Assembly: GCA_964628385.1 (NCBI GenBank)
Contig: CAZVOD010000001.1
Location: 92,421 to 156,420 of the forward strand
DNA from: JANQPA01 sp964628385
GTDB lineage: Bacteria > Bacteroidota > Bacteroidia > Chitinophagales > Saprospiraceae
Direction of reading: 5' to 3'
Length of the DNA: 64,000 bases
This document shows, one piece after another, positions 1 to 8,102 of the stretch. Under the pieces are notes generated by a model. It saw only the letters and a program-made list of their open reading frames with translations. It did not search any database and had not been told where the DNA came from. The position numbers and the translations under genes are program-made. Position 1 is the first letter of the stretch. The number at the start of each line of letters is the position of its first letter.

Positions 1-687
1 GGGTTTCTGCATATATTTTTTGAAAAAGAGCATCAATAATAAATCACTGATTACTTTAAAAGTACGGTTGATGCCGTATTTGGAAGTACCAGAAGACCTG
101 GGGTGATGCTTGACATCGACCTGTGTGATTTTGGCGCCCTCCACACTGGCCAATACCGGAATGAAGCGATGAAGCTCTCCATAAATGCCCAGATCTTTAG
201 CCAGGTCACTTTTAAAGACTTTTAGTGCGCAACCATAATCTTTGAGGCGAACTTCTGTAACATTTCTGATGATATAATTAGCAATTTTGCTAGGTATTTT
301 TCTGAGGAAAACCCCGTCTTTGCGATTGGCTCGGTTGCCCGCTACCATATCCCAGCCTCCTTCCTCTGCCAGAGTTAGCATAGCAGGAATATCTGAGGGG
401 TCATTTTGCAAATCCCCGTCCATAGTAGCGATATAATCACCATCGGAATATTCTATTCCTGCCATTAGGGCGAGGCTTTGACCATAATTTTTCTTAAATT
501 CCACTACCTTTAACCGATCATGCTCAATGCTATAAAGCTCCTTTAGAGTGTTATCGGTAGAACCATCGTCTACATATACAATCTCATATTCTTTGCCGTC
601 CAGTGCAGAGGTAATTCGCTCGATCAGTGGCCGGATATTATCCTCTTCATTAAATACGGTTACAACAACTGATATTTTTGGTTTCAT
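1..687 (-). CDS. Family 2 glycosyltransferase, DPM1/GtrB-like (3' end off window)
   Basis: Partial gene reading leftward off the window edge; 229 residues are visible from ATG at 687. It is a GT-A fold family 2 glycosyltransferase of the polyprenyl-phosphate sugar synthase type (dolichyl-phosphate mannosyltransferase or GtrB-like). The N-terminus has the nucleotide-sugar strand ending VYVDDGSTDNT (about residues 38-48) and the metal-binding DGDLQNDP motif (about 88-95). An arginine/histidine-rich stretch, VKHHPRSSGTSKYG, sits near residue 200, and a hydrophobic segment (LLLMLFF) starts just before the edge, suggesting membrane association. Such enzymes normally move a sugar from UDP or GDP to a lipid carrier on the cytoplasmic face. 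The exact donor cannot be read from the sequence. A -7 box lies about 30 bases upstream. Confidence 0.9.
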   Translation of the reverse strand, partial: MKPKISVVVTVFNEEDNIRPLIERITSALDGKEYEIVYVDDGSTDNTLKELYSIEHDRLKVVEFKKNYGQSLALMAGIEYSDGDYIATMDGDLQNDPSDIPAMLTLAEEGGWDMVAGNRANRKDGVFLRKIPSKIANYIIRNVTEVRLKDYGCALKVFKSDLAKDLGIYGELHRFIPVLASVEGAKITQVDVKHHPRSSGTSKYGINRTFKVISDLLLMLFFKKYMQKP

Positions 688-717
688 CGCTTATTGAGAT
701 AATGGTAAATAAAGCAA

Positions 718-725
718 CAAAAGTA
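718..725 (-). promoter_or_regulatory. Possible -7 promoter box of the glycosyltransferase gene
   Basis: On the minus strand this reads TACTTTTG, an exact match to the Bacteroidota -7 consensus TANNTTTG, about 31 bases before the ATG at 687. The -33 region is only T-rich (no clear TTTG), so confidence is limited. Confidence 0.4.
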
Positions 726-757
726 AATAAATTTGTTAAAACGAAAAGAATACATTC

Positions 758-1405
758 ATGACTACACTTGCATATAGCCTGATATTATTGCTGGGCTGTC
801 TTTCGGCCGTCAATGACTCTGGTGCTCCGACAGCGGTAGCTGAGCCACAAGTATTATCCGATACTAGTGGATGGGTAAATATAGGAAAAACCTATCCGGG
901 CATATTGATTGATTTGAAATACGCCACAACGGACAATTTTGTAGAAGAAAAAATGTACGAATGCGGCCAGTGTTATGTACGCTGGGAAGCTGCCTTGGCG
1001 ATAGGGAAGATATATGAAGAACTTCAACAGGAAGAGCTTTCTCTAAAAATGTTTGATTGCTATCGCCCCCGGCCAATTCAATGGAAGCTTTGGGAAAAAG
1101 TACCTGATCCTCGTTATGTTGCCGATCCACGGAAAGGTTCGATGCACAACCGGGGAGCGGCAGTAGACCTCACGCTGGTAGATGCGGAAGGTAATGAACT
1201 GGAAATGGGTACTGGTTTTGATTATTTTGGTCCAAAGGCTTATCACACGTATACCCAACATTCCAAAACCATTCAACAAAATAGAACCAAGCTCAAGTCT
1301 ATAATGGAAAAACATGGATTTGGCGCTATACGTACAGAGTGGTGGCACTACTCTTACCGCCAGCAATCTTACCCCATTGCAGATTGGGTTTGGAGCTGTG
1401 AATAG
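758..1405 (+). CDS. D-Ala-D-Ala dipeptidase, VanX/DdpX type (peptidase M15D)
   Basis: A 215-residue zinc dipeptidase of family M15D, which cleaves D-alanyl-D-alanine. All active-site elements are visible: SMHNRGAAVD (residues 128-137) gives zinc ligands His130 and Asp137; EWWH (194-197) gives the catalytic Glu194 and zinc ligand His197; DCYRPRP around 100 carries the substrate-site arginine. The first 14 residues are hydrophobic and end LLGC, a good lipobox, so the protein is probably a periplasmic lipoprotein although the start lacks the usual lysine. An in-frame stop lies shortly upstream, so no longer ATG start exists. No van resistance genes are nearby; the likely role is peptidoglycan dipeptide scavenging or turnover. 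It is transcribed alone, divergent from the glycosyltransferase. Confidence 0.92.
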   Translation: MTTLAYSLILLLGCLSAVNDSGAPTAVAEPQVLSDTSGWVNIGKTYPGILIDLKYATTDNFVEEKMYECGQCYVRWEAALAIGKIYEELQQEELSLKMFDCYRPRPIQWKLWEKVPDPRYVADPRKGSMHNRGAAVDLTLVDAEGNELEMGTGFDYFGPKAYHTYTQHSKTIQQNRTKLKSIMEKHGFGAIRTEWWHYSYRQQSYPIADWVWSCE

Positions 1406-1568
1406 CATTGGTTTTTTTCCTGTAACAGGAAATACAAAACTATTGCGATCCTTAACTTTTTCTTAGTATAATATTACAAACAAAGGGAATGATATCAACG
1501 TTTTTTGATTTGTTTTTAGTTACATTTACTTCCCGTTTTAAAAGAACTGCAAAATATAATACTTCCAC

Positions 1569-2540
1569 ATGTCCAATACAGAATTTAAATCAGACGTAGA
1601 ATCAGTAGATGCATTAGCCCAGTCTTATAAAGATTTAACTGACGAAATAGGAAAAGTAATTGTTGGTCAAAGAGAAGTTGTCAAAGCTGTTATTATTTCC
1701 CTTTTCAGTAATGGCCACAGTCTTCTTGTAGGCGTACCCGGTTTGGCCAAAACACTCCTTATCAGCACTATTGCCGATGTACTGGATCTCGAATTCAAGC
1801 GTATTCAGTTTACTCCGGATTTGATGCCTTCTGATATCACCGGTTCAGAAATACTGGATGAAGATCGTCACTTCCGTTTCGCAAAGGGTCCGCTTTTTGC
1901 CAACATTGTTTTAGCCGATGAGATTAACCGTACACCTCCCAAGACACAGGCCGCACTATTGGAGGCCATGCAGGAAAGGTCGGTAACCGTAGCGGGTGTC
2001 AAGCACAACCTGGAAAAGCCATTTTTTGTTTTGGCTACCCAAAACCCCATAGAACAGGAAGGTACTTACCCTCTACCAGAAGCACAGCTCGACCGATTCA
2101 TGTTCAATATTCCACTGGATTATCCAAGCTTCGACGAGGAGATTGAGGTAGTAAAAGGAACGACTACCATAAGGGATTTAGAATTGAGAAATATTATCAG
2201 CGGAGAGCAAATTATGTTCTTCCAACAATTGATCAGAAAAATTCCTATCGCTGATAACGTGTTGGAATATGCTGTTACGCTGGCTACTCAAACCAGGCCA
2301 AACACCCAAAAGGCTACAGATATGGTAAATAACTATATCTCCTGGGGTGCAGGACCGAGAGCCTCCCAATACCTTGTACTCGGGGCAAAATGCAACGCTG
2401 CCATCAACGGTAAATATTCTCCGGATATCGAAGATGTTCAGGCTATTGCAAAATATGTATTGAGACACCGTATCGTACGTAACTACAAAGCAGAAGCAGA
2501 AGGCATTTCTGAGGAGAATGTCATCGAAAGCTTGTTCTAA
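1569..2540 (+). CDS. MoxR family AAA+ ATPase
   Basis: A 323-residue AAA+ ATPase of the MoxR family. Walker A is GVPGLAKT (55-62), Walker B is IVLADEINR (113-121), and the sensor/arginine region TQNPIEQEGTYPLPEAQLDR follows, which is the MoxR signature. The C-terminal lid domain is intact and the length is normal. MoxR proteins act as chaperones that mature partner proteins, usually a VWA-domain (DUF58) protein encoded directly downstream. Here the next gene is unrelated and a terminator follows at once, so this copy appears to stand alone and its client cannot be named from context. Its cytoplasmic location is inferred from the absence of a signal peptide. Confidence 0.95.
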   Translation: MSNTEFKSDVESVDALAQSYKDLTDEIGKVIVGQREVVKAVIISLFSNGHSLLVGVPGLAKTLLISTIADVLDLEFKRIQFTPDLMPSDITGSEILDEDRHFRFAKGPLFANIVLADEINRTPPKTQAALLEAMQERSVTVAGVKHNLEKPFFVLATQNPIEQEGTYPLPEAQLDRFMFNIPLDYPSFDEEIEVVKGTTTIRDLELRNIISGEQIMFFQQLIRKIPIADNVLEYAVTLATQTRPNTQKATDMVNNYISWGAGPRASQYLVLGAKCNAAINGKYSPDIEDVQAIAKYVLRHRIVRNYKAEAEGISEENVIESLF

Positions 2541-2902
2541 AATATAAAATACGTTTGTTGACACATCCGCCAGTTGAAAAAAGCAGAAAATATTTTCTGC
2601 TTTTTTCATTAATAGACTTTTTTTTTGCGGATAACCAGTAACCGGTATCAGAAAAACAGTATTTCTTAAACGCTGTCCTCTGCATGGATATTTGCCTATT
2701 TTGCTTCTCACCTACTGAACTATTTTTATTTAAAAAACGCTGAATTGATAAGGGACGGTCACTTCCACCAAAAGGGAAATCCGTTGCATCTTTGTCATAA
2801 AAATGGTTAAAATAATAGTACATTTTCTTACTCTAACTATATATCCACCATTTTGAATAACTTCGTTAACAAAATTTTATTTTTATAGAAAAAAATTGGT
2901 TG
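2541..2902. other. Intergenic region, moxR to DUF4837 gene
   Basis: About 360 AT-rich bases. It starts with the moxR terminator. TGCATCTTTGTC at 2785-2796 resembles a Bacteroidota -7 box (CATCTTTG) but there is no matching -33 box at the right distance, and it lies about 105 bases before the next start. I see no other structure. Confidence 0.6.
2577..2606 (+). terminator. Rho-independent terminator of moxR
   Basis: Stem GCAGAAAA / TTTTCTGC (2583-2590 and 2593-2600) with a two-base loop, preceded by six A and followed by six T. It lies 36 bases after the moxR stop and can work in both directions. Confidence 0.85.
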
Positions 2903-3979
2903 ATGATAAAAATTAAAAATATAGCAACAATGCTCCTGGTGCTTTTCTCACTAACACATTGTAATGAGGAAACACAAAAAACCATGGGACTGAAGGCCAT
3001 ACCCAATGCTTTTGGTGACATCAACGAACTGGTTATTGTAGCAGATAAGGATACTTGGGACGGCCCGATGGGAGATACTATCAGATTTTATTATTCTTCC
3101 GCTTATCCAATTCTTCCACAACCTGAGCCTATTCTTGACTTGAGATTCTTTACACCAGAACAACTCAACGGTGCTCCTGATAGAAAGGAGCTCAGAAACT
3201 ACCTGATTGTAGCCAACCTAAAGGACGGAAATTCTTCTACCACCCAATTGGTTGCCGGTGATATTGGCCAGGAAAAAATCAGGCAAGCCAGAGAAAACTC
3301 AAAGTTCAACACTGTAGTTGGAAGAGATAAATGGGCGAAAGGACAGTTGATTATCTATCAATTTGGAAGATCTTATAATGAATTGATGGAAAATGTTAAA
3401 ACTAATTTTCCTGCCATCCTCAAGAGAATTAATAAAGCAGATAGAGATAGACTGGATGCTACTGTCTATTTTAAAGGACAGAGTTACAAGTTGATGCAGG
3501 AGTTGAAAAATACACTCGGTGTTCAACTGCGAATTCCGGAAGACTACTTCCTGGCCATGAATAAAGAGGGCGTAATGTGGATGCGTAAGGAAACTCAGAA
3601 GGTAAGTAGTAACATCATGATTACCAAGATGCCATTCAAAGACAAAGAACAACTCTCAAAGTCTTACATCAAATCAGTAAGAGATAGCCTGGGGAAATAC
3701 GTTTCTACTGCTATCAACAATACCTATATGAAAATCAACGATAAGGACCTTCCTATGCTTTCTAAGCCAATCAAGCTGGCCAATCAATATACAGTAGAAG
3801 CCCGTGGAATATGGGAAATTCAAAACGATTATATGGGAGGTGCTTTCGTAAGCTTTCTTATTCACGATCCCAACAATGACGAGTTAGTTTTCATTGATGG
3901 CTTCGTTCACGCTCCTGGCGAAGATAAGAGAGACCTGATGATGCAGCTGGAGCATATTCTAAAGACCGTAAAATTGTAG
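2903..3979 (+). CDS. DUF4837 family lipoprotein
   Basis: A 358-residue secreted protein of the Bacteroidota-specific DUF4837 family, function unknown. The start is taken as ATG 2903 (a TTG precedes it directly). The signal peptide ends LFSLTHC at about residue 20, a lipobox, so it is a lipoprotein, probably of the outer membrane periplasmic face or surface. The body starts GLKAIPNAFGDINELVIVAD, the typical opening of the family, and has no membrane segments. The C-terminal half carries VEARGIWEIQNDYMGGAFVS, also characteristic. It is monocistronic and converges on prfA with a shared terminator. No catalytic motif is evident. Confidence 0.85.
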   Translation: MIKIKNIATMLLVLFSLTHCNEETQKTMGLKAIPNAFGDINELVIVADKDTWDGPMGDTIRFYYSSAYPILPQPEPILDLRFFTPEQLNGAPDRKELRNYLIVANLKDGNSSTTQLVAGDIGQEKIRQARENSKFNTVVGRDKWAKGQLIIYQFGRSYNELMENVKTNFPAILKRINKADRDRLDATVYFKGQSYKLMQELKNTLGVQLRIPEDYFLAMNKEGVMWMRKETQKVSSNIMITKMPFKDKEQLSKSYIKSVRDSLGKYVSTAINNTYMKINDKDLPMLSKPIKLANQYTVEARGIWEIQNDYMGGAFVSFLIHDPNNDELVFIDGFVHAPGEDKRDLMMQLEHILKTVKL

Positions 3980-3985
3980 TGACAT

Positions 3986-4022
3986 AAAGAAGGAATTGCA
4001 ATGAGGCTCAATTCCTTCTTTT
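3986..4022. terminator. Bidirectional terminator between the DUF4837 gene and prfA
   Basis: Arms AAAGAAGGAATT (3986-3997) and AATTCCTTCTTT (4010-4021) pair perfectly around a 12-base loop. A-rich and T-rich flanks on both sides fit termination of both convergent genes. Confidence 0.88.
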
Positions 4023-4030
4023 TATCTCTA

Positions 4031-5101
4031 TCATTCTTCCATACCTTCCTTCATTTTTTCGGCATTTTCAGCCACTCTTAATGATTCTATGACCTCTTGC
4101 AGGTCGCCTTCCACTATTTTATCCAGATTGTATAGGGTCAGGTTGATCCGATGGTCCGTCACTCGATTTTGAGGATAATTATAGGTCCGGATTTTATCTG
4201 AGCGGTCTCCTGAGCCGACCAGCGACTTTCTCTGAGCAGCTTGCTGAGACTCGTGTTCTTTTTTCTGTATTTCAGATATTTTTTGATACAGGCGTTGAAG
4301 CGCAATTTCTCTGTTTTTGATCTGAGATCGGCCATCCTGACTTTCTGCCACTATACCCGTGGGCAGGTGCGTAAAGCGTACCCCAGATTCTGTCTTGTTA
4401 ACGTGCTGACCACCGGCCCCGCTTGAGCGGAAAGTATCCACTTTGAGGTCTGCTTTGTTAATATCCACATCTTCCATTTCCAGCTTTGGAATAACAGCTA
4501 CGGTAGCTGCTGAAGTGTGAACACGGCCTTGTGATTCCGTTTTGGGTACTCGCTGAACGCGATGTGCTCCTGACTCGAATTTTATTTTTCCAAAAACATC
4601 TTCCCCCTTAACTTCCAGGATGATCTTACTGTATCCTCCGGCAGTCCCTTCCTGAGCCTCGACCGTTTCGACGGTCCATCCCTGAGTTTCAAAAAACTTG
4701 ATATACATTTTATACAAATCACCGGCAAAAATGCTGGCTTCATCTCCTCCGGTACCCGCTCTAATCTCGAAAATAACATCTTTAGAGTCTTCCCGGTCTT
4801 TGGGAATAAGTAGATATTTTATCTTTTCCTCCAGTTCTTCCTGCTGGGGTTTGAGCTCTTCCAGTTCCATCTCGGCCATTTCGCGATACTCCGGATCATT
4901 TTCCTTCATCATCTCCCGGGCTGTTTTAATATTGCCCAGCACCTCTTTATACACATTATAAACCTCTACTATTTCTTTTAGGTCTTTATATTCTTTACTT
5001 ACCTTTTTATATCTATCCATATCAGAGATTACCTCGGGATCGGCCATCTGTTCTTCCAGATAAAAATATCTATCTTGTATTGCTTCTAGCTTCTCTATCA
5101 T
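4031..5101 (-). CDS. prfA: Peptide chain release factor 1
   Basis: RF1, 356 residues, full length. It reads UAA and UAG stop codons on the ribosome and triggers hydrolysis of peptidyl-tRNA. The stop-codon reading tripeptide (PxT) is PKT at 186-188, inside RVPKTESQGRVHTSA, which separates RF1 from RF2 (SPF). The catalytic GGQ is at 230-232 in SSGAGGQHVNKTES. The N-terminal helical domain and the C-terminal RTYNYPQNRVTDHRI segment are intact. It is transcribed alone, with a good promoter just upstream. The prmC methylase that often accompanies prfA is not in the window. Confidence 0.98.
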   Translation of the reverse strand: MIEKLEAIQDRYFYLEEQMADPEVISDMDRYKKVSKEYKDLKEIVEVYNVYKEVLGNIKTAREMMKENDPEYREMAEMELEELKPQQEELEEKIKYLLIPKDREDSKDVIFEIRAGTGGDEASIFAGDLYKMYIKFFETQGWTVETVEAQEGTAGGYSKIILEVKGEDVFGKIKFESGAHRVQRVPKTESQGRVHTSAATVAVIPKLEMEDVDINKADLKVDTFRSSGAGGQHVNKTESGVRFTHLPTGIVAESQDGRSQIKNREIALQRLYQKISEIQKKEHESQQAAQRKSLVGSGDRSDKIRTYNYPQNRVTDHRINLTLYNLDKIVEGDLQEVIESLRVAENAEKMKEGMEE

Positions 5102-5139
5102 TTTTTATCTATTTAATGCTTTCTCAGGAAAAGCGACTA

Positions 5140-5172
5140 CAAAAGTAACACATATCCGGCCATCCTTTCAAG
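5140..5172 (-). promoter_or_regulatory. Promoter of prfA
   Basis: On the minus strand a -33-like CTTG (5169-5172) and a perfect -7 box TACTTTTG (5140-5147) are 21 bases apart, matching the Bacteroidota primary sigma pattern TTTG-N19-21-TANNTTTG. The -7 box lies about 39 bases before the prfA start. Confidence 0.6.
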
Positions 5173-5367
5173 TAGATTTATAAATTTTTGTTTTGAAAGA
5201 AAAAAGCCAGATAAATAAGCAGTAAGACCAATTATTCATTATTTTTATAAAAACATAAACGAGAGGGGTTGGAGAGTGGCTTACAAGGGAACGACTGGCT
5301 TTGTTTTAATAGAATGGCCAATCATTAATTCTAAGGTAGCCAACTGATATCTTTTCAGAGAAATCGC

Positions 5368-6054
5368 ATGATAAACATACTTAATATAGAGACGGCTACA
5401 GATATTTGTTCTATCGCAATTTCAGCAAATGGAAAGCAGCTTAGCTTGGCTGAGAGTACGGAAGCTTATCAACATGCGGCACAGATCACCCTTCTGATCG
5501 ATAAATGCCTGCAACAGTCCGGATTATCCATGTCTCATATCGATGGCGTAGCAGTCAGTAGCGGCCCGGGTTCTTACACCGCTCTGCGAGTAGGTACCAG
5601 CGTTGCTAAAGGAATTTGTTATGCCCTCGACAAGCCTCTGGTGGTGGTAGATACTTTGGAGGCTTTGGCCGGGGAGGCCGCCAGGCATGAAGGTAGGCCT
5701 AATACTTTATACTGCCCAATGATAGATGCGCGCAGGATGGAAGTTTATACGGCAGTTTTTGACCATAACCTCAAATGCATACAGCCGGTAGCATCGCTAA
5801 TACTTATGGAAGATTCCTTTAAAAGCCAATTAGAAAATGGCTTTAGAGTAGTTTGCTGTGGCAATGGAGCCCGCAAAATAACGAATGTACTCCACCATGA
5901 ACGCATCAAAATAATGGTTACTCAGAATAGCGCCAGTTATATGGTAAAGATAGCTCACGAGCGCTTTGAGCACCAACTTTTTGAAAATCTTGCCCGGTAT
6001 AGTCCCAATTATTTTAAAAATCCATACATCACAACACCAAAGAAAATTTTATAA
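5368..6054 (+). CDS. tsaB: tRNA threonylcarbamoyladenosine biosynthesis protein TsaB
   Basis: TsaB (YeaZ), 228 residues. It is the non-catalytic ASKHA-fold partner of TsaD in making t6A at position 37 of ANN-reading tRNAs. The N-terminus ILNIETATDICSIAIS is the first phosphate-binding strand region, and VSSGPGSYTALRVGTSVAKG (about 64-83) is the family hallmark. Length is normal for the family. It sits alone between prfA and the ArsR-like pair, and tsaD and tsaE are not in this window. A cytoplasmic protein. Confidence 0.95.
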   Translation: MINILNIETATDICSIAISANGKQLSLAESTEAYQHAAQITLLIDKCLQQSGLSMSHIDGVAVSSGPGSYTALRVGTSVAKGICYALDKPLVVVDTLEALAGEAARHEGRPNTLYCPMIDARRMEVYTAVFDHNLKCIQPVASLILMEDSFKSQLENGFRVVCCGNGARKITNVLHHERIKIMVTQNSASYMVKIAHERFEHQLFENLARYSPNYFKNPYITTPKKIL

Positions 6055-6097
6055 TACAAGACAATTTAAAATATTTCTAATTTGATGTTTTTTTTTG

Positions 6098-6105
6098 TAC
6101 TTTTG
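6098..6105 (+). promoter_or_regulatory. Possible -7 box before the first ArsR-like gene
   Basis: TACTTTTG matches TANNTTTG exactly. It is 108 bases before the start codon and the -33 position is only TTTC-like, so it is a weak call; a long 5' leader would be implied. Confidence 0.35.
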
Positions 6106-6213
6106 TCTATATGCCAATCGCTTTGCAGTTAAAAAAATTTACATGTAACTAATACTGGTATAGTATTTGAACTATATGTAGAGGACGTTAACGCTATTTA
6201 AAAGAACATTTTT

Positions 6214-6552
6214 ATGAGAAAGCAAAAAAATGAGACCGTAACATTAAAGAAGGGAGAAGGCGAAATTTTTCTAGATTATGCCGAATTAAGGAAAGCGGTT
6301 CTTGTACTCAGAGCTGTGAATCACAAACTAAGACAAAGAATCATTGATCTTCTTGAAGAAAATGACAGCATGACCGTAACTGATATTTACATCAAGCTAC
6401 GTCTTGAGCAGTCTGTTGCTTCGCAGCATCTTGCCATTTTAAGAAGGGCAGGAGTTGTTGATACAGAACGACAGGGTAAGTTCATAAACTACTCTTTAAA
6501 TAAAGATAGGCTGGCACAAATTTCTCGTTTAGTAGAGGAATTGACCACCTAA
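6214..6552 (+). CDS. ArsR-like winged-helix regulator, copy 1
   Basis: A 112-residue protein that is almost entirely one winged helix-turn-helix of the ArsR/SmtB fold. The recognition region is TVTDIYIKLRLEQSVASQHLAILRRAGVV (about 54-82), followed by the wing DTERQGKFINYSLN. It contains no cysteine and no histidine cluster, so a classic metal-sensing role is unlikely. It is a paralogue of the next gene, with the same LRLEQS-ASQHL-ILR-AG core. Its target is not evident; no transporter or metal gene is near. The two genes lie head to tail with a terminator between them, so they are separate units. Confidence 0.85.
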   Translation: MRKQKNETVTLKKGEGEIFLDYAELRKAVLVLRAVNHKLRQRIIDLLEENDSMTVTDIYIKLRLEQSVASQHLAILRRAGVVDTERQGKFINYSLNKDRLAQISRLVEELTT

Positions 6553-6606
6553 AACAACCTTCTCGTACACGGTAATTCGTACATTTTTCTCCCATTTCTT
6601 CGGCAG

Positions 6607-6644
6607 AAAATGCTGTAAATCAATTAGATTCACAGCATTTTTTT
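6607..6644 (+). terminator. Terminator after the first ArsR-like gene
   Basis: Arms AAAATGCTGT (6607-6616) and ACAGCATTTT (6632-6641) pair perfectly around 15 bases and run into more T residues. It lies 55 bases after the stop. Confidence 0.85.
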
Positions 6645-6653
6645 ATTTATAAT

Positions 6654-6684
6654 TTTGAAAAAAAAAATAAAAACTGCATCTTTG
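6654..6684 (+). promoter_or_regulatory. Promoter of the second ArsR-like gene
   Basis: TTTG at 6654-6657, a 19-base spacer and CATCTTTG at 6677-6684, one base from the Bacteroidota -7 consensus. The start codon follows 36 bases later. Its position right after the upstream terminator supports an independent transcript. Confidence 0.6.
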
Positions 6685-6719
6685 CTGCAAATTGGTTACC
6701 ATAAAAATTTTAAACGTCT

Positions 6720-7046
6720 ATGAGAAGCGCTAAGGTTAGCATTAACAACGAAAAACTACAAATCTCTTCCGAAATCCTTCGGGCCCTAGCTCACCCCTTA
6801 AGGATGAAAATTCTAGAATTTATCGATTCGAGCGACACCATTAACGTGAATAAGATCTACAACACATTGAAATTAGAGCAATCTATCACCTCGCAACATT
6901 TAAGAATTTTGAGGCTAGCAGGCCTGGTTAATACAGAAAGGGATGGAAAGTTTATTCACTATAGCATTGACTATAGCAAGATCAACTCTACAGTTGAAGC
7001 AGTAAACAGGTTTATACAGGAAACTGAACAAGAAGAAGAAGCATAA
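6720..7046 (+). CDS. ArsR-like winged-helix regulator, copy 2
   Basis: A 108-residue single-domain winged helix protein of the ArsR fold. ILRALAHPLRMKILEFI (about 19-35) is the family's first helix pair; NKIYNTLKLEQSITSQHLRILRLAGLV is the DNA-reading helix region and NTERDGKFIHYS is the wing. It has no cysteine, so it probably does not sense metals through thiols. It ends in an acidic tail (EQEEEA). It is about half identical by eye to copy 1 and likely arose by tandem duplication. The effector and targets are unknown; autoregulation is possible since it has its own promoter. Confidence 0.87.
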   Translation: MRSAKVSINNEKLQISSEILRALAHPLRMKILEFIDSSDTINVNKIYNTLKLEQSITSQHLRILRLAGLVNTERDGKFIHYSIDYSKINSTVEAVNRFIQETEQEEEA

Positions 7047-7085
7047 ATTAAACATATCACTTTAGGAAGGGAAATGTGGTAATCC

Positions 7086-7113
7086 AAAGCTTAGGTTGAA
7101 AAATCTAAGCTTT
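7086..7113. terminator. Terminator between the second ArsR-like gene and lspA
   Basis: Arms AAAGCTTAG (7086-7094) and CTAAGCTTT (7105-7113) form a perfect 9-bp stem between the two convergent genes, with moderately T-rich flanks. Confidence 0.7.
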
Positions 7114-7114
7114 G

Positions 7115-7924
7115 TTATTTATTGGAATCATTAATCTCTAGCGGGTCACTAATTTGGGTATCTGAGTTTTCTGCCTTTTCATTCTCAGTAGCGGCCTGTT
7201 CCTCCTCATGACTTTTGCCGGTAAAAAAAGAACGCTGGAAAAATAAAATATTAATAACGCCAAGCGTGATCGCTACATCAGCGATGTTAAATACCGGTTT
7301 GAAGAACATGTATTTTTTACCCCCTATCAATGGTATCCATTCGGGGAAATAACCATTCCAGACCGGAAAGTATAGCATATCAACTACCTTTCCGTAGAGC
7401 AAAGGAGCATACCCACCCTCTTCAGGAAGTAACACAGCTATGCCACCGTGATAATATGATTCTGAAAAGATGATGCCATAGAAAGCACTGTCAATGATAT
7501 TGCCAATGGCGCCAGCCATGATTAATGCGAAACTCGCCAATACACTCCAATTGGCTTTCGTTTGTAACAAAAAGCGAATATATACAAAGAGCAAAACCAC
7601 GGCAATAATACGAAAGATACTCAACGCCAGCTTACCGAGATAATTATCTGTCAGAGTTATGCCGAAGGCCATACCAGGGTTCTCCACAAAGTGAATGAGT
7701 GCCCAGTCCAGGCCGAAAATTTGAATTTCATCGCCGTATTGCATATGGGTTTTCACCCAGATTTTCAAAGATTGATCTATGAGTAAAACGAAGAGTATCA
7801 ATAAAGTTAGCCAGACAATCTTTCTCAAGGTAGTTGGTATTTTACAGCTTGGAGCATCTTTAATCTTAAAATAATCAACCCACATGCACGGTGATGTGCG
7901 CTCGTTTTGATCAATTTCAAACAA
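7115..7924 (-). CDS. lspA: Lipoprotein signal peptidase (signal peptidase II)
   Basis: LspA, the inner membrane aspartyl protease that removes signal peptides from prolipoproteins. Motifs, counted from ATG 7924: ENPGMAFG (81-88), GNIIDS (141-146), VVDML with catalytic Asp182, and FNIADV with catalytic Asp216. Four membrane helices are visible. There is an insert of roughly 30 residues between GNIID and VVD, as in other Bacteroidota, and a charged C-terminal tail of about 35 residues. The start is uncertain: the first 32 residues do not look like LspA, and a TTG at 7828 (giving MRKIVWLT) would produce a more usual N-terminus and a 237-residue protein. dksA lies just upstream. Confidence 0.93.
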   Translation of the reverse strand: MFEIDQNERTSPCMWVDYFKIKDAPSCKIPTTLRKIVWLTLLILFVLLIDQSLKIWVKTHMQYGDEIQIFGLDWALIHFVENPGMAFGITLTDNYLGKLALSIFRIIAVVLLFVYIRFLLQTKANWSVLASFALIMAGAIGNIIDSAFYGIIFSESYYHGGIAVLLPEEGGYAPLLYGKVVDMLYFPVWNGYFPEWIPLIGGKKYMFFKPVFNIADVAITLGVINILFFQRSFFTGKSHEEEQAATENEKAENSDTQISDPLEINDSNK

Positions 7925-8016
7925 ATAAACGTCACTTTCGGGGTTTTAGTTGTCAGAGATGCTGGAGAAAAGTGTATTAGGGAGAATAACAGGGCAGCCC
8001 AATCACTCTTGACAAG

Positions 8017-8082
8017 GCATCCTTCTGCTTTGCTCATTCTCCAGACACGTAGCTGTACAAATAGATATAAGCAGAAGGATGC
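8017..8082. repeat. Inverted repeat between dksA and lspA
   Basis: GCATCCTTCTGCTT (8017-8030) and AAGCAGAAGGATGC (8069-8082) are a perfect 14-bp inverted repeat with 38 bases between. An outer pair, CTGGAGAA (near 7961) and TTCTCCAG (near 8037), could form a competing stem. There is no U tract, so it is not a standard terminator. It lies in the probable lspA leader and could be an mRNA structure. Confidence 0.7.
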
Positions 8083-8102
8083 ACAACACTAGCAGGAGGA
8101 TA

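Noticed and set aside
758..1405. Vancomycin resistance function for the VanX-like dipeptidase
   Set aside because: No vanH, vanA or vanS/R-like genes are nearby and the host is Gram-negative; peptidoglycan turnover is the more likely role.
2521..2823. 100-codon minus-strand frame after moxR
   Set aside because: It crosses the moxR terminator and stop; its sequence is Lys/Phe-rich and low in complexity, as expected from AT-rich non-coding DNA.
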